From positions 1 to 64,000 of the forward strand of contig NZ_BMCR01000007.1 in NCBI RefSeq assembly GCF_014635285.1: DNA of 64,000 nucleotides, read 5' to 3'. The DNA is from Stappia taiwanensis (lineage in GTDB: Bacteria; Pseudomonadota; Alphaproteobacteria; Rhizobiales; Stappiaceae). Shown piece by piece: positions 7,628 to 16,805 of the stretch. The translations under genes and the position numbers were made by a program. The notes beneath the pieces were generated by a model. That model was not told the DNA's origin and did not search any database. It was given only the letters and a program-made list of their open reading frames with translations. The first letter of the stretch is position 1, and every line of letters begins with the position of its first letter.

Positions 7628-9602
7628 GTCGCCCCCTCACGGGGGCGTGGATTGAAACAACAGGGTGACCGCAGGTGACAACACCCGGGGCGTCGCCCCC
7701 TCACGGGGGCGTGGATTGAAACAAAGAACATCGAGCCGGCAGAGACAGCGCCCCCTGTCGCCCCCTCACGGGGGCGTGGATTGAAACGGAGGACAAGAGC
7801 CGGATTGAAAAGGCGTACAAGGAGTCGCCCCCTCACGGGGGCGTGGATTGAAACGCCCGGCGATCACGTCCGGATCATCCGGCGCGCCAGTCGCCCCCTC
7901 ACGGGGGCGTGGATTGAAACAGAACAAAATTCTCCGGACGATGAATACAATATGGTCGCCCCCTCACGGGGGCGTGGATTGAAACGTCGCGGGGCATGCT
8001 TGCATTGGCGCGTATCCTGGTCGCCCCCTCACGGGGGCGTGGATTGAAACAGCCAGTCGGCAAACGCCCCGGCAGCCGCCCTTGTCGCCCCCTCACGGGG
8101 GCGTGGATTGAAACTCATACAGCGCAGATTACGATCACGACCCTTTTGGTCGCCCCCTCACGGGGGCGTGGATTGAAACGCGGAGGTCTCGAGCCTCCTT
8201 GATGAGATCCGTAGTCGCCCCCTCACGGGGGCGTGGATTGAAACGGAGGTGATCGCCATGACGCCGCGCGAGCTGCCTGTCGCCCCCTCACGGGGGCGTG
8301 GATTGAAACGAGGGCGACCAGTGGCAATTGACCCATGACGCGCGTCGCCCCCTCACGGGGGCGTGGATTGAAACATCAACTACAAGGGCGCCGATCAGTT
8401 CGACAAGTCGTCGCCCCCTCACGGGGGCGTGGATTGAAACCGGGTGCGGGAAGCCCGGCCGGACTCGAGCGGCAAGTCGCCCCCTCACGGGGGCGTGGAT
8501 TGAAACGAGGACATCCCGACGGCCACGACCGGCGTCTCGAGTCGCCCCCTCACGGGGGCGTGGATTGAAACCCGCTGCTGCCGGCATTTGATGGCGCCGG
8601 CGGGATGTCGCCCCCTCACGGGGGCGTGGATTGAAACTCGCGGTGGCGCTGATCAGCGGGCTGCTGCTGGGTCGCCCCCTCACGGGGGCGTGGATTGAAA
8701 CGATCGTGAAATCGATTGTTTGGCGGATCAGCGGGAGTCGCCCCCTCACGGGGGCGTGGATTGAAACATCCGTCGCCATCATGCGCCCCACAAAAAAGGC
8801 CCGTCGCCCCCTCACGGGGGCGTGGATTGAAACCAATATTGCGCCGTCACATCGGTCGCGCTGTCGAGTCGCCCCCTCACGGGGGCGTGGATTGAAACGC
8901 GAGGCGCTGGCCTCGCTGGTTGCCGAGCTGGCGTCGCCCCCTCACGGGGGCGTGGATTGAAACGGGAGGACCCTCGATCCGATCCCGCGCGCGCAATGTC
9001 GCCCCCTCACGGGGGCGTGGATTGAAACCGCCAGGACCATCGCGACGCCTCGATGATTGGCCGTCGCCCCCTCACGGGGGCGTGGATTGAAACGCCGAGT
9101 CCACGCCGATCGTGTAGAGGTTGATCGTCGCCCCCTCACGGGGGCGTGGATTGAAACCGAACGGTGTCCAGTTGCTGTTCGTCGGCATCCGGTCGCCCCC
9201 TCACGGGGGCGTGGATTGAAACGTGCGCTCATTATGGGGCCGTACATTGGGTGTTGTCGCCCCCTCACGGGGGCGTGGATTGAAACTGGCGTCATGATGA
9301 TCTCGGACGGATCGACAAAAAGTCGCCCCCTCACGGGGGCGTGGATTGAAACGTTGCGACAGCATACCAGCCATTCGGCTCAAGGATCGCCCCCTCACGG
9401 GGGCGTGGATTGAAACCGCCGATGAATTTATTTTTGGTGGCGGTGCGGTGGTCGCCCCCTCACGGGGGCGTGGATTGAAACCCTGAAACGGATGATATTT
9501 CGGGCGGCCGGTCGGTCGCCCCCTCACGGGGGCGTGGATTGAAACGGGTGCAGCAGCTCAAAACGGCGGGTGGTCAGGGGTCGCCCCTCGCGGGGGCGTG
9601 GC
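7628..9602 (+). CRISPR. Type I-C CRISPR array: 30 repeats plus one degenerate end repeat
   Basis: Repeats are 31 bases, starting GTCGCCCCC and ending GGATTGAAAC, with a CGCCCCC/GGGGGCG stem and the ATTGAAAC handle typical of type I-C. Thirty copies start at 7628, 7692, 7757 and so on to 9515-9545. Spacers measured are 33-36 bases, all different by eye. Copy 28 (9386) begins with A instead of G. A 31st, decayed copy starts at 9580 (GTCGCCCCTCGCGGGGGCG) and loses similarity after about 9602, right at the 3' end of the gntR gene. Transcription should run from the leader (left) to right. Confidence 0.98.
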
Positions 9603-9606
9603 TGCC

Positions 9607-10266
9607 TCAGCCGCCGGAGGGCTGGCCCTGCTGTTGGCGCAGCAGCGACAGCAGCAGGGTGTCGGCCCGGTCCCGGTGCTGCTGGTGCAGCCGGGTTGCC
9701 TCCGCCTCATCGCCGGCGCGGATCGCCGCCAGGATCGCCCGGTGCTCCTTGTCGGAGATTACCGGCAGCGGGCGAAGCCCGGCGATGGCGATGCGGGCGC
9801 GGTATTGCTGGTCCCAGAGCTGGCGCAGCATGCCCTGCAGGCGCGGGTTGCCGCAAAGGGCGACCAGTTCGGCGTGGAACAGATCGTCCAGCTCGGACCA
9901 TTGCGCGATGTCGCCGCGTTTGGTGGCCCGTTCCATCTGGCTGAGAATGCCGTCAAGCCGCTCGTAGTCGGCCGCGCTGATGCCGCGCCGGGCTGTCAGT
10001 TGCGCGGCCTTGACCTCCAGGGTCGAGAACACCTGGTAGATCTGCTCGATCTCCTCGATCGACAGCGCCCGGACGGTGATGCCATGGCGCGGCCGCACGT
10101 CGACAAGCCCTTCCTCCTCCAGCCGGATCAGCGCCTCGCGCACGGGTGTCCGGCTCAGCGACAGGAGGCTGGCCACCTCGGTTTCCAGCAAGGTGGTGCC
10201 CGGGGGCAAGCGGCCTTCCAGAATGCGGTATTTCAGGTCGTGATAGGCGCGCTCGCGCGCCGGCAG
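9607..10266 (-). CDS. GntR-family regulator, FadR/FCD subfamily (start codon uncertain)
   Basis: The protein has a GntR winged helix (AYHDLKYRILEGRLPPGTTL..EVASLLSLSRTPVREALIRLEEEGLV) and an FCD ligand domain with metal-ligand-like histidines (DDLFHAEL, SDKEHRAIL, RLHQQH). The frame holding the first HTH helix has no ATG, GTG or TTG upstream; the only canonical start in frame is TTG 10209, which would delete that helix. The coordinates use CTG 10266 (219 residues) as a best guess; a frameshift or assembly error is the alternative. FCD regulators usually repress sugar-acid operons, fitting its place downstream of ilvD/edd and denD. The 3' end abuts the degenerate last CRISPR repeat. Confidence 0.75.
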   Translation of the reverse strand: MPARERAYHDLKYRILEGRLPPGTTLLETEVASLLSLSRTPVREALIRLEEEGLVDVRPRHGITVRALSIEEIEQIYQVFSTLEVKAAQLTARRGISAADYERLDGILSQMERATKRGDIAQWSELDDLFHAELVALCGNPRLQGMLRQLWDQQYRARIAIAGLRPLPVISDKEHRAILAAIRAGDEAEATRLHQQHRDRADTLLLSLLRQQQGQPSGG

Positions 10267-10536
10267 TCTGGCGATGCCCTGAAGGCTGGGCCTTGGTCTG
10301 GAAAAGGCCTGGCCGTCGGCATGCGCCCTGCCGGTCGCCGATCCGCTTTTTCGTCCCCGTCCGCCCAGAGCCCTGCTCCCCGCTTGTCGGTGTCTTGTGT
10401 TTGCGTGTCGCTCTTCGCGCCGGGCGGGTCGCCGGTTGGCCCTGCGTCCCAGCCCGGTGCGCCCGCGGTGGCATAGCCGTTTTTCGCGCGGGAGGGAACA
10501 TGAGAGCCGATAGCCGCTCCCCGCGTCGGTCGCGGC
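10267..10536. other. Gap between denD and gntR
   Basis: 270 bases with no recognisable gene. The gntR reading frame stays open through it on the minus strand but is arginine-rich and looks non-coding. No clear promoter or terminator was found. Confidence 0.4.
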
Positions 10537-11520
10537 TCAGCTCGCCGCCTTTCGCGCCTCCTCATCGGCGATGTGGTCGCAGATGATGGTGTCGAAATCC
10601 GCATCCGCCCGGAAGCCGGCGGCCTCCGCCCGCGTGGCCAAAAAGTCCCGTGGCCAGCCGGCAACGATGGCGGCGATTTCCGGATCCGGCTGGTGCGTGA
10701 TCCGGCCGGCGACCTGCGGGCCGGCCACCCGGCGCAGGGCTTCGATCATCTCCGCCACGGTGATCGACAGGCCGGGCATGGTCAGCGACCGTCGGTCGCC
10801 CAGAAGGCCCGTGTCCATGTTGGCCGCGTGCAGCAGGAAGCCGACCGCCGCCGTCGGGCTGGCGACCCATGCACGCACCGTGTCCGCGACCGGCAGGATC
10901 GCTTCCTGTCCGACGAGCGGTTCGCGGATGATACTGGAGAAAAAGCCCGAGGCAGCCTTGTTGGGCTTGCCCGGCCGCACGACGATGGTCGGCAGGCGAA
11001 TGCCGACCCCGTCAACGAACCCCTTGCGGGTGTAGTCGGCCAGAAGCAGTTCGCCGATCGCCTTCTGCGTGCCGTAGCTGGTCAGCGGCGCGCATTGGAA
11101 CGTATCGTCGATCTTCTCGGGAAAGGGGGCGCCGAAGACGGCGATGGAGGAGGTGAACACAAGGCGCGGCCGGTAGCCTTCGCCGACCTGGCGCACCGCC
11201 TCCAGAAGGTGCCGGGTGCCGTCCAGATTGACGGCGTAGCCCTTGTCGAAGGCGGTTTCGGCCTCGCCGGAGACCACTGCCGCCAGATGGAAGATCACGT
11301 CCGGCTTGCGCGCCACCAGCGTTCGCAGTGCGTTCGCATCGGTGATGTCGGCGGTCGCCGTCTCAAGGGTTGGTCCGGCGTCGGAGGAGAACGCCGGCCG
11401 GACCACGTCGACCGCAAGGATCGAGGCGATCTGGCTGCCGCACAGTCTGCCGTTGGCGAGCAGCTGTTCGGTCAGTCTGCGGCCGAGCATGCCGGCGGCG
11501 CCGATGATCAGGATGCGCAT
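10537..11520 (-). CDS. denD: NAD-dependent epimerase/dehydratase family, D-erythronate dehydrogenase-like
   Basis: 327 residues, extended SDR. The NAD-binding glycine motif is GAAGMLGRRL at residues 7-16; the catalytic set is S-Y-K (FTSSIAVFG and TSYGTQKAIGELL). The sequence resembles DenD, which oxidises D-erythronate to 2-oxo-tetronate, the step before OtnI isomerase, OtnK kinase and OtnC decarboxylase. An OtnI-like gene is nearby (13866), and an otnC fossil lies just before it, which supports the assignment. It is 32 bases downstream of the IlvD/Edd-type dehydratase, in the same minus-strand operon. Confidence 0.82.
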   Translation of the reverse strand: MRILIIGAAGMLGRRLTEQLLANGRLCGSQIASILAVDVVRPAFSSDAGPTLETATADITDANALRTLVARKPDVIFHLAAVVSGEAETAFDKGYAVNLDGTRHLLEAVRQVGEGYRPRLVFTSSIAVFGAPFPEKIDDTFQCAPLTSYGTQKAIGELLLADYTRKGFVDGVGIRLPTIVVRPGKPNKAASGFFSSIIREPLVGQEAILPVADTVRAWVASPTAAVGFLLHAANMDTGLLGDRRSLTMPGLSITVAEMIEALRRVAGPQVAGRITHQPDPEIAAIVAGWPRDFLATRAEAAGFRADADFDTIICDHIADEEARKAAS

Positions 11521-11552
11521 GGCGGTTCCCTCCTCCTCCGGGCGTTGCGGGG

Positions 11553-13370
11553 TCAGTGATTGTCGCGCGGCACCGGCGGCTGGGTGCCATCGGTCCCGCC
11601 CTGGGCGAGCCGCTGGTAGTTGACCGCCGGTTCGAGCACCATGCCGGCGTCCAGTTGAGCGACGAGACCGCGCTGGATCTCCTGCCAGGGCGTCTGGTGC
11701 GCCGGGTAGGCATAGCCTCCGGCGGCCTCCAGCGCCTTGCGCCGCTCCGCCAGTTCGCTATCGGAAATCAGGATATCGGCCGAGCAGGCGTTGAGGTCGA
11801 TACGCACCCGGTCGCCGGTTTTCAGCAAGGCCAGCCCGCCGCCGGCCGCCGCCTCCGGCGAGGCGTTGAGGATCGACGGGGATCCGGACGTGCCGGACTG
11901 GCGCCCGTCGCCGATGCAGGGCAGCGAGGTCACGCCGCGTTTGAGCAGGTAGTCGGGCGCGCGCATGTTGACCACCTCGGCAGCGCCCGGATAGCCGATC
12001 GGCCCGGCGCCGCGCATGAACAGGATCGAGGTCTCGTCGATGGCGAGAGCCGGATCGTCGATCCGTGCATGGTAATCCTCCGGCCCGTCGAACACCACCG
12101 CCCGTCCCTCAAACGCCATCGGGTCGTCCGGGTTCGACAGGTAGCGCTGGCGGAATTCGTCGGACACCACCGACAGCTTCATGATGGCGGAGTCAAACAG
12201 GTTACCCCGCAGAACCCGGAAGCCGGCATTGGCCAGAAGCGGCCGGTCGAAGGGACGGATCACCCGTTCGTCCTCGATGGTCGCATCCCGGCAGTTCTCG
12301 CCGAGACTGCGGCCGTTGACGGTCAGCGCGTCCTCCTCGATGAGTCCGGCCGACATGAGCTGGCGAACCACCGCCGGCACGCCGCCGGCGCGGAAGAAAT
12401 CCTCGCCGAGATACTCGCCCGCCGGCTGCAGGTTGACCAGCAGCGGCACCGTTTCGCCATGGGTCTGCCAGTCGTCGATGGACAGCTCCACCCCGAGGTG
12501 GCGGGCGATGCCGTTGAGGTGGATCGGCGCGTTGGTGGAGCCGCCGATGGCGGAGTTGACGCGAATGGCGTTGAGGAAGGCCGCGCGGGTCATCACATCC
12601 GTCGGCTTGAGGTCCTCATGCACCATGTCGACGATGCGCAGGCCCGTGCGATAGGCCATCTCCTGCCGGTCGCGATGGGGCGCGGGGATTGCCGCCGAGC
12701 CGGGAAGCTGCATCCCCAGGGCCTCGGCGAGGCTGTTCATGGTCGTCGCCGTGCCCATGGTGTTGCAATAGCCGGTCGAGGGGGCGGAGGAGGCGACCAG
12801 CTTGACGAACCCCTCATAGTCGATCTCGCCGGCGGCCATCATCTCGCGGGCCTTCCACACAATGGTGCCCGAGCCGGTGCGCTCGCCCCGGAACCAGCCG
12901 TTCAGCATCGGCCCGACCGACAGGGCGATGGCCGGAATGTTGACGGTGGCGGCCGCCATCAGACAGGCGGGGGTGGTCTTGTCACAGCCGATGGTCAGCA
13001 CCACCCCGTCGAGCGGATAGCCGTAGAGCACCTCCACCAGGCTCAGATAGGCCAGATTGCGGTCGAGCGAGGCGGTCGGCCGCTTGCCGGTCTCCTGGAT
13101 CGGATGAACCGGAAACTCGATGGGGATACCGCCGGCCTCGCGAATGCCATCGCGCACCCGCTTGGCAAGTTCCAGATGGTGCCGGTTGCAAGGGGAGAGG
13201 TCCGAGCCGGTCTGGGCGATGCCGATGATCGGCTTGCCCGACTGCAACTCCTGCTGCGACAGGCCGAAATTCAGGTAGCGCTCCAGATAGAGCGCTGTCA
13301 TGTCCGGATTGTCCGGATTGTCGAACCAGGCGCGGGACCGCAAGGCGGGTTTGCTCGGGGGGGTGCTCAT
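11553..13370 (-). CDS. IlvD/Edd-family dehydratase, probably sugar-acid dehydratase
   Basis: 605 residues, the length of pentonate-type dehydratases (L-arabinonate, D-xylonate) and longer than most IlvD. ATG 13370 ([13 protein letters not shown]) was chosen because the conserved [20 protein letters not shown] begins right after it. Iron-sulfur cysteines are visible in [30 protein letters not shown] and [19 protein letters not shown]. The enzyme removes water from aldonic acids to give 2-keto-3-deoxy acids. It heads an operon with denD and gntR. A TGTATACA palindrome at 13422-13429 in the promoter fits a GntR-type operator. The exact aldonate cannot be read from sequence. Confidence 0.87.
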   Translation of the reverse strand: MSTPPSKPALRSRAWFDNPDNPDMTALYLERYLNFGLSQQELQSGKPIIGIAQTGSDLSPCNRHHLELAKRVRDGIREAGGIPIEFPVHPIQETGKRPTASLDRNLAYLSLVEVLYGYPLDGVVLTIGCDKTTPACLMAAATVNIPAIALSVGPMLNGWFRGERTGSGTIVWKAREMMAAGEIDYEGFVKLVASSAPSTGYCNTMGTATTMNSLAEALGMQLPGSAAIPAPHRDRQEMAYRTGLRIVDMVHEDLKPTDVMTRAAFLNAIRVNSAIGGSTNAPIHLNGIARHLGVELSIDDWQTHGETVPLLVNLQPAGEYLGEDFFRAGGVPAVVRQLMSAGLIEEDALTVNGRSLGENCRDATIEDERVIRPFDRPLLANAGFRVLRGNLFDSAIMKLSVVSDEFRQRYLSNPDDPMAFEGRAVVFDGPEDYHARIDDPALAIDETSILFMRGAGPIGYPGAAEVVNMRAPDYLLKRGVTSLPCIGDGRQSGTSGSPSILNASPEAAAGGGLALLKTGDRVRIDLNACSADILISDSELAERRKALEAAGGYAYPAHQTPWQEIQRGLVAQLDAGMVLEPAVNYQRLAQGGTDGTQPPVPRDNH

Positions 13371-13668
13371 GGGATCTGCGGGCCTTCGATATCCGTTTGT
13401 GTCAAGGATGGTTGCCATTAATGTATACAATAAAATCGGATCTGGGAATGCACTCCTCACGCCCAGCCGCCAACCCAGTCGCCTTCGCCCCCGTAAATCG
13501 CCAGATAATCAGCAATTATAGAAGCATATATCATTTTTGACGTTCCCTTGACCCCGGCGCGGCACTGCCTGAAGTCTGTCGCTGAATTGACCTTTATGGA
13601 TACGTTGATGCGGATCCGTGGTGCAAGGCTGTGAGCGGGGAGGAGAGGCCTGAGGGGGCGTCGCGGGC
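13371..13668. promoter_or_regulatory. Promoter region of the dehydratase operon with a GntR-type palindrome
   Basis: AT-rich region upstream of the dehydratase. TTGTATACATT (minus strand) centres on the perfect palindrome TGTATACA (13422-13429), 52 bases before the start codon, a form common for FCD-type GntR operators. A second AT-rich patch with GCATATATCATTTTTG lies near 13525. No gene is seen before the otnC fossil. Confidence 0.5.
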
Positions 13669-13818
13669 AGTCGCCCCGGGCGTGCCGGCGCGATCGTTCA
13701 TCTGGATGCGACCCACTCGGTCGTCCTGTCGATGCTGCCGGATGTGGGGCCGGACAATCGGTTGCCGCCGCTGACGCCCTATTCCATCATGGGGGCTGTC
13801 CGACTGTTCCCGGATTCT
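13669..13818 (+). pseudogene. Fragment of 3-oxo-tetronate 4-phosphate decarboxylase (otnC), class II aldolase family
   Basis: An open frame of about 50 codons reads RPGRAGAIVHLDATHSVVLS and then DVGPDNRLPPLTPYSIM. This matches the central part of OtnC-type class II aldolases (AGAIVHLHSTHS...LPPLTPY). No start, no active-site glutamate region and no C-terminal half remain, and the downstream sequence is unrelated. In intact tetronate clusters otnC sits beside otnI, exactly as here, so this is a decayed relic rather than chance similarity. The family match is from memory. Confidence 0.7.
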
Positions 13819-13865
13819 GGAGCGGAACGGCGGGGAGGAACGTGGCGTGAGATGGAGTGGTCGCG

Positions 13866-14636
13866 ATGCCGGGGTTTTCCGCCAATCTGGGCTTTCTGTG
13901 GACCGAGCTTTCGTTGCCGGAGGCGGTGCGCCGGGCCCATGCGGCCGGCTTTGACGCGGTCGAGTGCCATTGGCCCTATGAGGTTCCGCCTGCGGAGCTG
14001 CGGGCGGTGCTGGAGGAAACCGGCCTGCCGCTGCTGGGCCTGAACACGCGCAAGGGCGGTCAGGCGGGCGATTTCGGCCTGGCGGCGGTGACCGGCCGTG
14101 AGGCCGAGGCGCGGGCGGGGATCGACGAGGCGGTGGCCTATGCGGCGGCGGTAGGGGCACGGGCGGTGCATGTCATGGCCGGCCGGGCGGCGGAGGATGA
14201 TACGGCGCGCGCGTTTTTCGACGCCAATCTCGCCTATGCCTGCAAGATGGCCGCGCCGCATGGGCTGACGATCCTGATCGAGCCGATCAATCACCGGGAT
14301 GTCGCCGGCTATTTCCTGTCGCGGGTGGAGCAGGCCGCGGCGGTGATCGAGCGGGTCGGCGCCGACAATCTGAAGATCATGTTCGACTGCTATCACACCC
14401 AGATCATGCAGGGCGACCTGTTGCGCCGCTTTGAGGCGCATCGCGAGATGATCGGCCATGTGCAGATCGCGGCGGTGCCCTCGCGGGCGGAGCCGGACGA
14501 AGGGGAGATCTGCTACGAGCGCCTGATCGCCGACATGCGCAAATGCGGCTACGACGGCTATGTCGGTGCGGAATACCGGCCGCGGGCCGGGACCGACGCG
14601 GGGCTCGGCTGGCGTGCGATCTGCCGGAAGGGCTGA
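13866..14636 (+). CDS. otnI: Hydroxypyruvate isomerase family / 2-oxo-tetronate isomerase
   Basis: 256 residues from ATG 13866, with GGAG 8 bases upstream; a GTG at 13857 is less likely. It is a xylose-isomerase-like TIM barrel: FSANLGFLWTE at the start, the conserved ILIEPINHRD metal-ligand strand, MFDCYHTQIMQGD, GHVQIAAVPSRAEPDEGEI and the C-terminal GAEYRP. Family members isomerise hydroxypyruvate or, as OtnI, 2-oxo-tetronate to 3-oxo-tetronate in the cytosol. The DenD-like dehydrogenase 2.3 kb away and the otnC relic just upstream favour OtnI. The pathway looks incomplete here: no OtnK kinase and no intact OtnC are in the window. Confidence 0.8.
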   Translation: MPGFSANLGFLWTELSLPEAVRRAHAAGFDAVECHWPYEVPPAELRAVLEETGLPLLGLNTRKGGQAGDFGLAAVTGREAEARAGIDEAVAYAAAVGARAVHVMAGRAAEDDTARAFFDANLAYACKMAAPHGLTILIEPINHRDVAGYFLSRVEQAAAVIERVGADNLKIMFDCYHTQIMQGDLLRRFEAHREMIGHVQIAAVPSRAEPDEGEICYERLIADMRKCGYDGYVGAEYRPRAGTDAGLGWRAICRKG

Positions 14637-14668
14637 GACCTGCCAGCCGGCAACACGCGGGACCCGGG

Positions 14669-16000
14669 TTAGCGCGGCGGCATCCGGAACACGGCTTCGA
14701 AACCATCACTCCGGCTTGGTGCCGGCGAGTGCAGTTCCAGCTGGCCGTGCACCCCCTCGGCGATGGCGCGGGCAATGGCAAGACCCAAGCCGCTGCCGTC
14801 GGCGGTGGCCTCGCCGCGCTCGAAGCGGGCGGTTAGCCGGGCGAGGCTCTCCGGGGCAAGAGCGGGGCCGTCATTGATGACGCCGAGGCTGCCCGCCGCT
14901 GAGAGCGTGACCTGAACCGGACTGTCGGCGGGGCTGTGCTTCAGGGCGTTCTCGATCAGATTGCGGGTCAGGATGGCGAAGGCATCCGGGTCCATGTCCG
15001 ACATCACCGGGGTGTCGGGAAGTCGAAGGTCGATGCGGTCGGCGGCCGAGGGGCCGGCAACGTCGGTGGCGATCATCTTCAGCAGTGGGCGCATGTCCGA
15101 AGCGGTCTCCGCATGCAACCGGCCGCTTTCCGCGCGCGAAAGCTGCATCAGTTTTTCGCTCATGCGGCTGAGGCGCTTCAGGGCACTCTCGATATCACCC
15201 GCCCGCCGTGCCGCATCCGCATCGCGCGTTTCGGCAATCAGCCGCTGGGTCTGCGCCAGAGCGGCGGCCAGCGGTGTGCGCAGTTCGTGGGCCGCATTGG
15301 CGGTGAAGCTGCGTTCCGCGTCGAGGGTGGCCCGTAGGCGGCTAAGTAGTTGGTTGATGGCGCGGGCCACGGGGGTGATTTCCGCCGGCAGCGTGCCGCT
15401 GTCCACCGGCGACAGGTCGCCGCCGCCGCGTGTCGCCAGTGCGGCGCTGAGGGCGCGAACCGGGCGCAAGGTTCGGCGCACCATCCACAAGATGCCGATC
15501 AGGCTGAGGGGGACCAGCAGCAGCAGCGGCAGCGCCATCGCCATTTGCGTTTCCCGCTCGATCCGGTCCCGGTGGTCGAGCGGTTCGGCAACGGCAATGG
15601 TGATGGTGCCCTGAAGGGCGGCGTCGTAGTAGAGCCGGTGGGTCGCGGTCTGGCGGAAGCCGGTGCCCTCGAACGGGGGGAAATCCGCCTCCACCGCCCG
15701 GTGTGAGCGCAGCAGGATCCGCCCCTGGTCGTCCCGCACCAGATAGGTGAAGAATTCGTCGTGGGTGCGCAGGGTGCTGATCCGGCGGCTGACCCCTTGC
15801 TCCTCACGGTCGATGATGTCGAGCACCGCCAATGGCAGGAGGCGCTGGGCGGTTTCCTCCAGCGTGCTGTCGAACATCTCGCCCATTTCCCGGCGCAGGA
15901 TCGACGTGGTGGTTACCGCGGTCGCGGCCCAGAGCAAGGCGATGCCAAGGCCGATGGCGAGCGCCAGCCGTCCTTGCAGCGAGCCGGGAAGCCGGCTCAT
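14669..16000 (-). CDS. Sensor histidine kinase, PmrB/QseC-like
   Basis: 443 residues. Membrane helix 1 at about 12-32, a periplasmic sensor domain (about 35-155), helix 2 at about 157-175 (LPLLLLVPLSLIGILWMV), then HAMP. The phosphorylated H238 is in FTANAAHELRTPLA; ATP-binding boxes are NLIENALKHSP and GSGLGLAIARAI. It overlaps the response-regulator gene by 4 bases, so they are co-translated. It diverges from the PepSY/DUF2271/flavoprotein operon, which it probably controls. The ligand may be a metal or redox signal, judged only from the neighbouring P-type ATPase and reductase genes. Confidence 0.93.
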   Translation of the reverse strand: MSRLPGSLQGRLALAIGLGIALLWAATAVTTTSILRREMGEMFDSTLEETAQRLLPLAVLDIIDREEQGVSRRISTLRTHDEFFTYLVRDDQGRILLRSHRAVEADFPPFEGTGFRQTATHRLYYDAALQGTITIAVAEPLDHRDRIERETQMAMALPLLLLVPLSLIGILWMVRRTLRPVRALSAALATRGGGDLSPVDSGTLPAEITPVARAINQLLSRLRATLDAERSFTANAAHELRTPLAAALAQTQRLIAETRDADAARRAGDIESALKRLSRMSEKLMQLSRAESGRLHAETASDMRPLLKMIATDVAGPSAADRIDLRLPDTPVMSDMDPDAFAILTRNLIENALKHSPADSPVQVTLSAAGSLGVINDGPALAPESLARLTARFERGEATADGSGLGLAIARAIAEGVHGQLELHSPAPSRSDGFEAVFRMPPR

Positions 16001-16659
16001 TGCGCCGCGCCCAGCCGGTAGCCAAGGCCCCGCACGGTCTCGATGGCCTCCCGCCCCAGTTTCTTGCGCAGCCGGCTGACATGCACCTCGATGGTGTTGC
16101 TCTCGATCTCCGTGTCGAAGGAATAAAGCCGCTCTTCAAGCTGCGCTTTGGACAGAAGCTGTCCCGGGTGCTGGAAGAAGGCCTCGAACAACACCCACTC
16201 ACGGGCGGTGAGGGCGATCGGCTTGCCGGCGCGCCGGACCGAACGGGCGGCGCTGTCGATCTCAAGATCGCCGAGCTTGAAAAGCGGGTTCGGGTTGCCG
16301 GCGTAGCGCCGGGCCACCGCATTCAGCCGGGCGGACAGCTCGGCCAGATCGAAGGGCTTGACCATGTAGTCGTCGGCGCCGGCGTTGAGCCCGTCGATCC
16401 GGTCGCTGAGCTGGTCGAGGGCGGTCAGGATGATCACCGGCGTGATGTCGCCGCGCCCGCGCAAGGCACGCAGGAACGGCTGGCCGCGCCCGTCGGGCAG
16501 CATCAGATCCAGCAGGATCAGGTCATAGGCGGCGGCCTCCTGCAGGGCGGAGGCCTCGTCGAGCCGGGTTGCCCAGTCGACGGAGTGGCCGTCGGCGGCG
16601 ATCTGGTCGCGCACCGCCGCGCCCAGCACCGCGTCATCCTCGATCAGAAGCACCCGCAT
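15997..16659 (-). CDS. OmpR-family response regulator
   Basis: 220 residues from ATG 16659 (MRVLLIEDDAVLG). The receiver domain has acidic D8 and D9, phospho-acceptor D51 (LILLDLMLPDG) and the KPFD loop. The C-terminal winged helix includes LTAREWVLFEAFFQHPGQ and IEVHVSRLRKKLG. Partner of the overlapping kinase. The intergenic region upstream contains a near-perfect 18-base inverted repeat (16708-16757) that probably serves as its binding site for both divergent promoters. Confidence 0.94.
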   Translation of the reverse strand: MRVLLIEDDAVLGAAVRDQIAADGHSVDWATRLDEASALQEAAAYDLILLDLMLPDGRGQPFLRALRGRGDITPVIILTALDQLSDRIDGLNAGADDYMVKPFDLAELSARLNAVARRYAGNPNPLFKLGDLEIDSAARSVRRAGKPIALTAREWVLFEAFFQHPGQLLSKAQLEERLYSFDTEIESNTIEVHVSRLRKKLGREAIETVRGLGYRLGAAQ

Positions 16660-16707
16660 TGCGTTTCGGTTTCCATCCGTTGTGTCGGTTTCTTGTGGGC
16701 CATCAAC

Positions 16708-16757
16708 CTGACAGCAACCTGAAGGCAATTGTGCACCGACCTTCAGGTGGTTGTCAG
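16708..16757. promoter_or_regulatory. Long inverted repeat between response regulator and PepSY operon
   Basis: CTGACAGCAACCTGAAGG (16708-16725) and CCTTCAGGTGGTTGTCAG (16740-16757) are inverse complements at 16 of 18 positions, separated by 14 bases. They sit midway between the two divergent start codons (16659 and 16806). The size suggests two response-regulator sites in opposite orientation, one facing each promoter. Confidence 0.7.
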
Positions 16758-16805
16758 CTTGGCCGGTCATAAGTCCCCATCAAATCCTTATCGAGGAGAG
16801 GGACG

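Noticed and set aside
7498-9527. Open frames on both strands across the CRISPR array
   Set aside because: They are made of the 31-base repeat translated over and over (for example RPLTGAWIE, VSIHAPVRGR) and have no independent coding signal.
7628-9545. Self-targeting spacers
   Set aside because: No spacer was seen to match another part of this window by eye; a proper search is needed, so nothing is claimed.
11556-13421. 621-codon open frame on the plus strand opposite the dehydratase gene
   Set aside because: It mirrors a well-recognised IlvD/Edd protein on the minus strand; long antisense frames are expected at this GC content.
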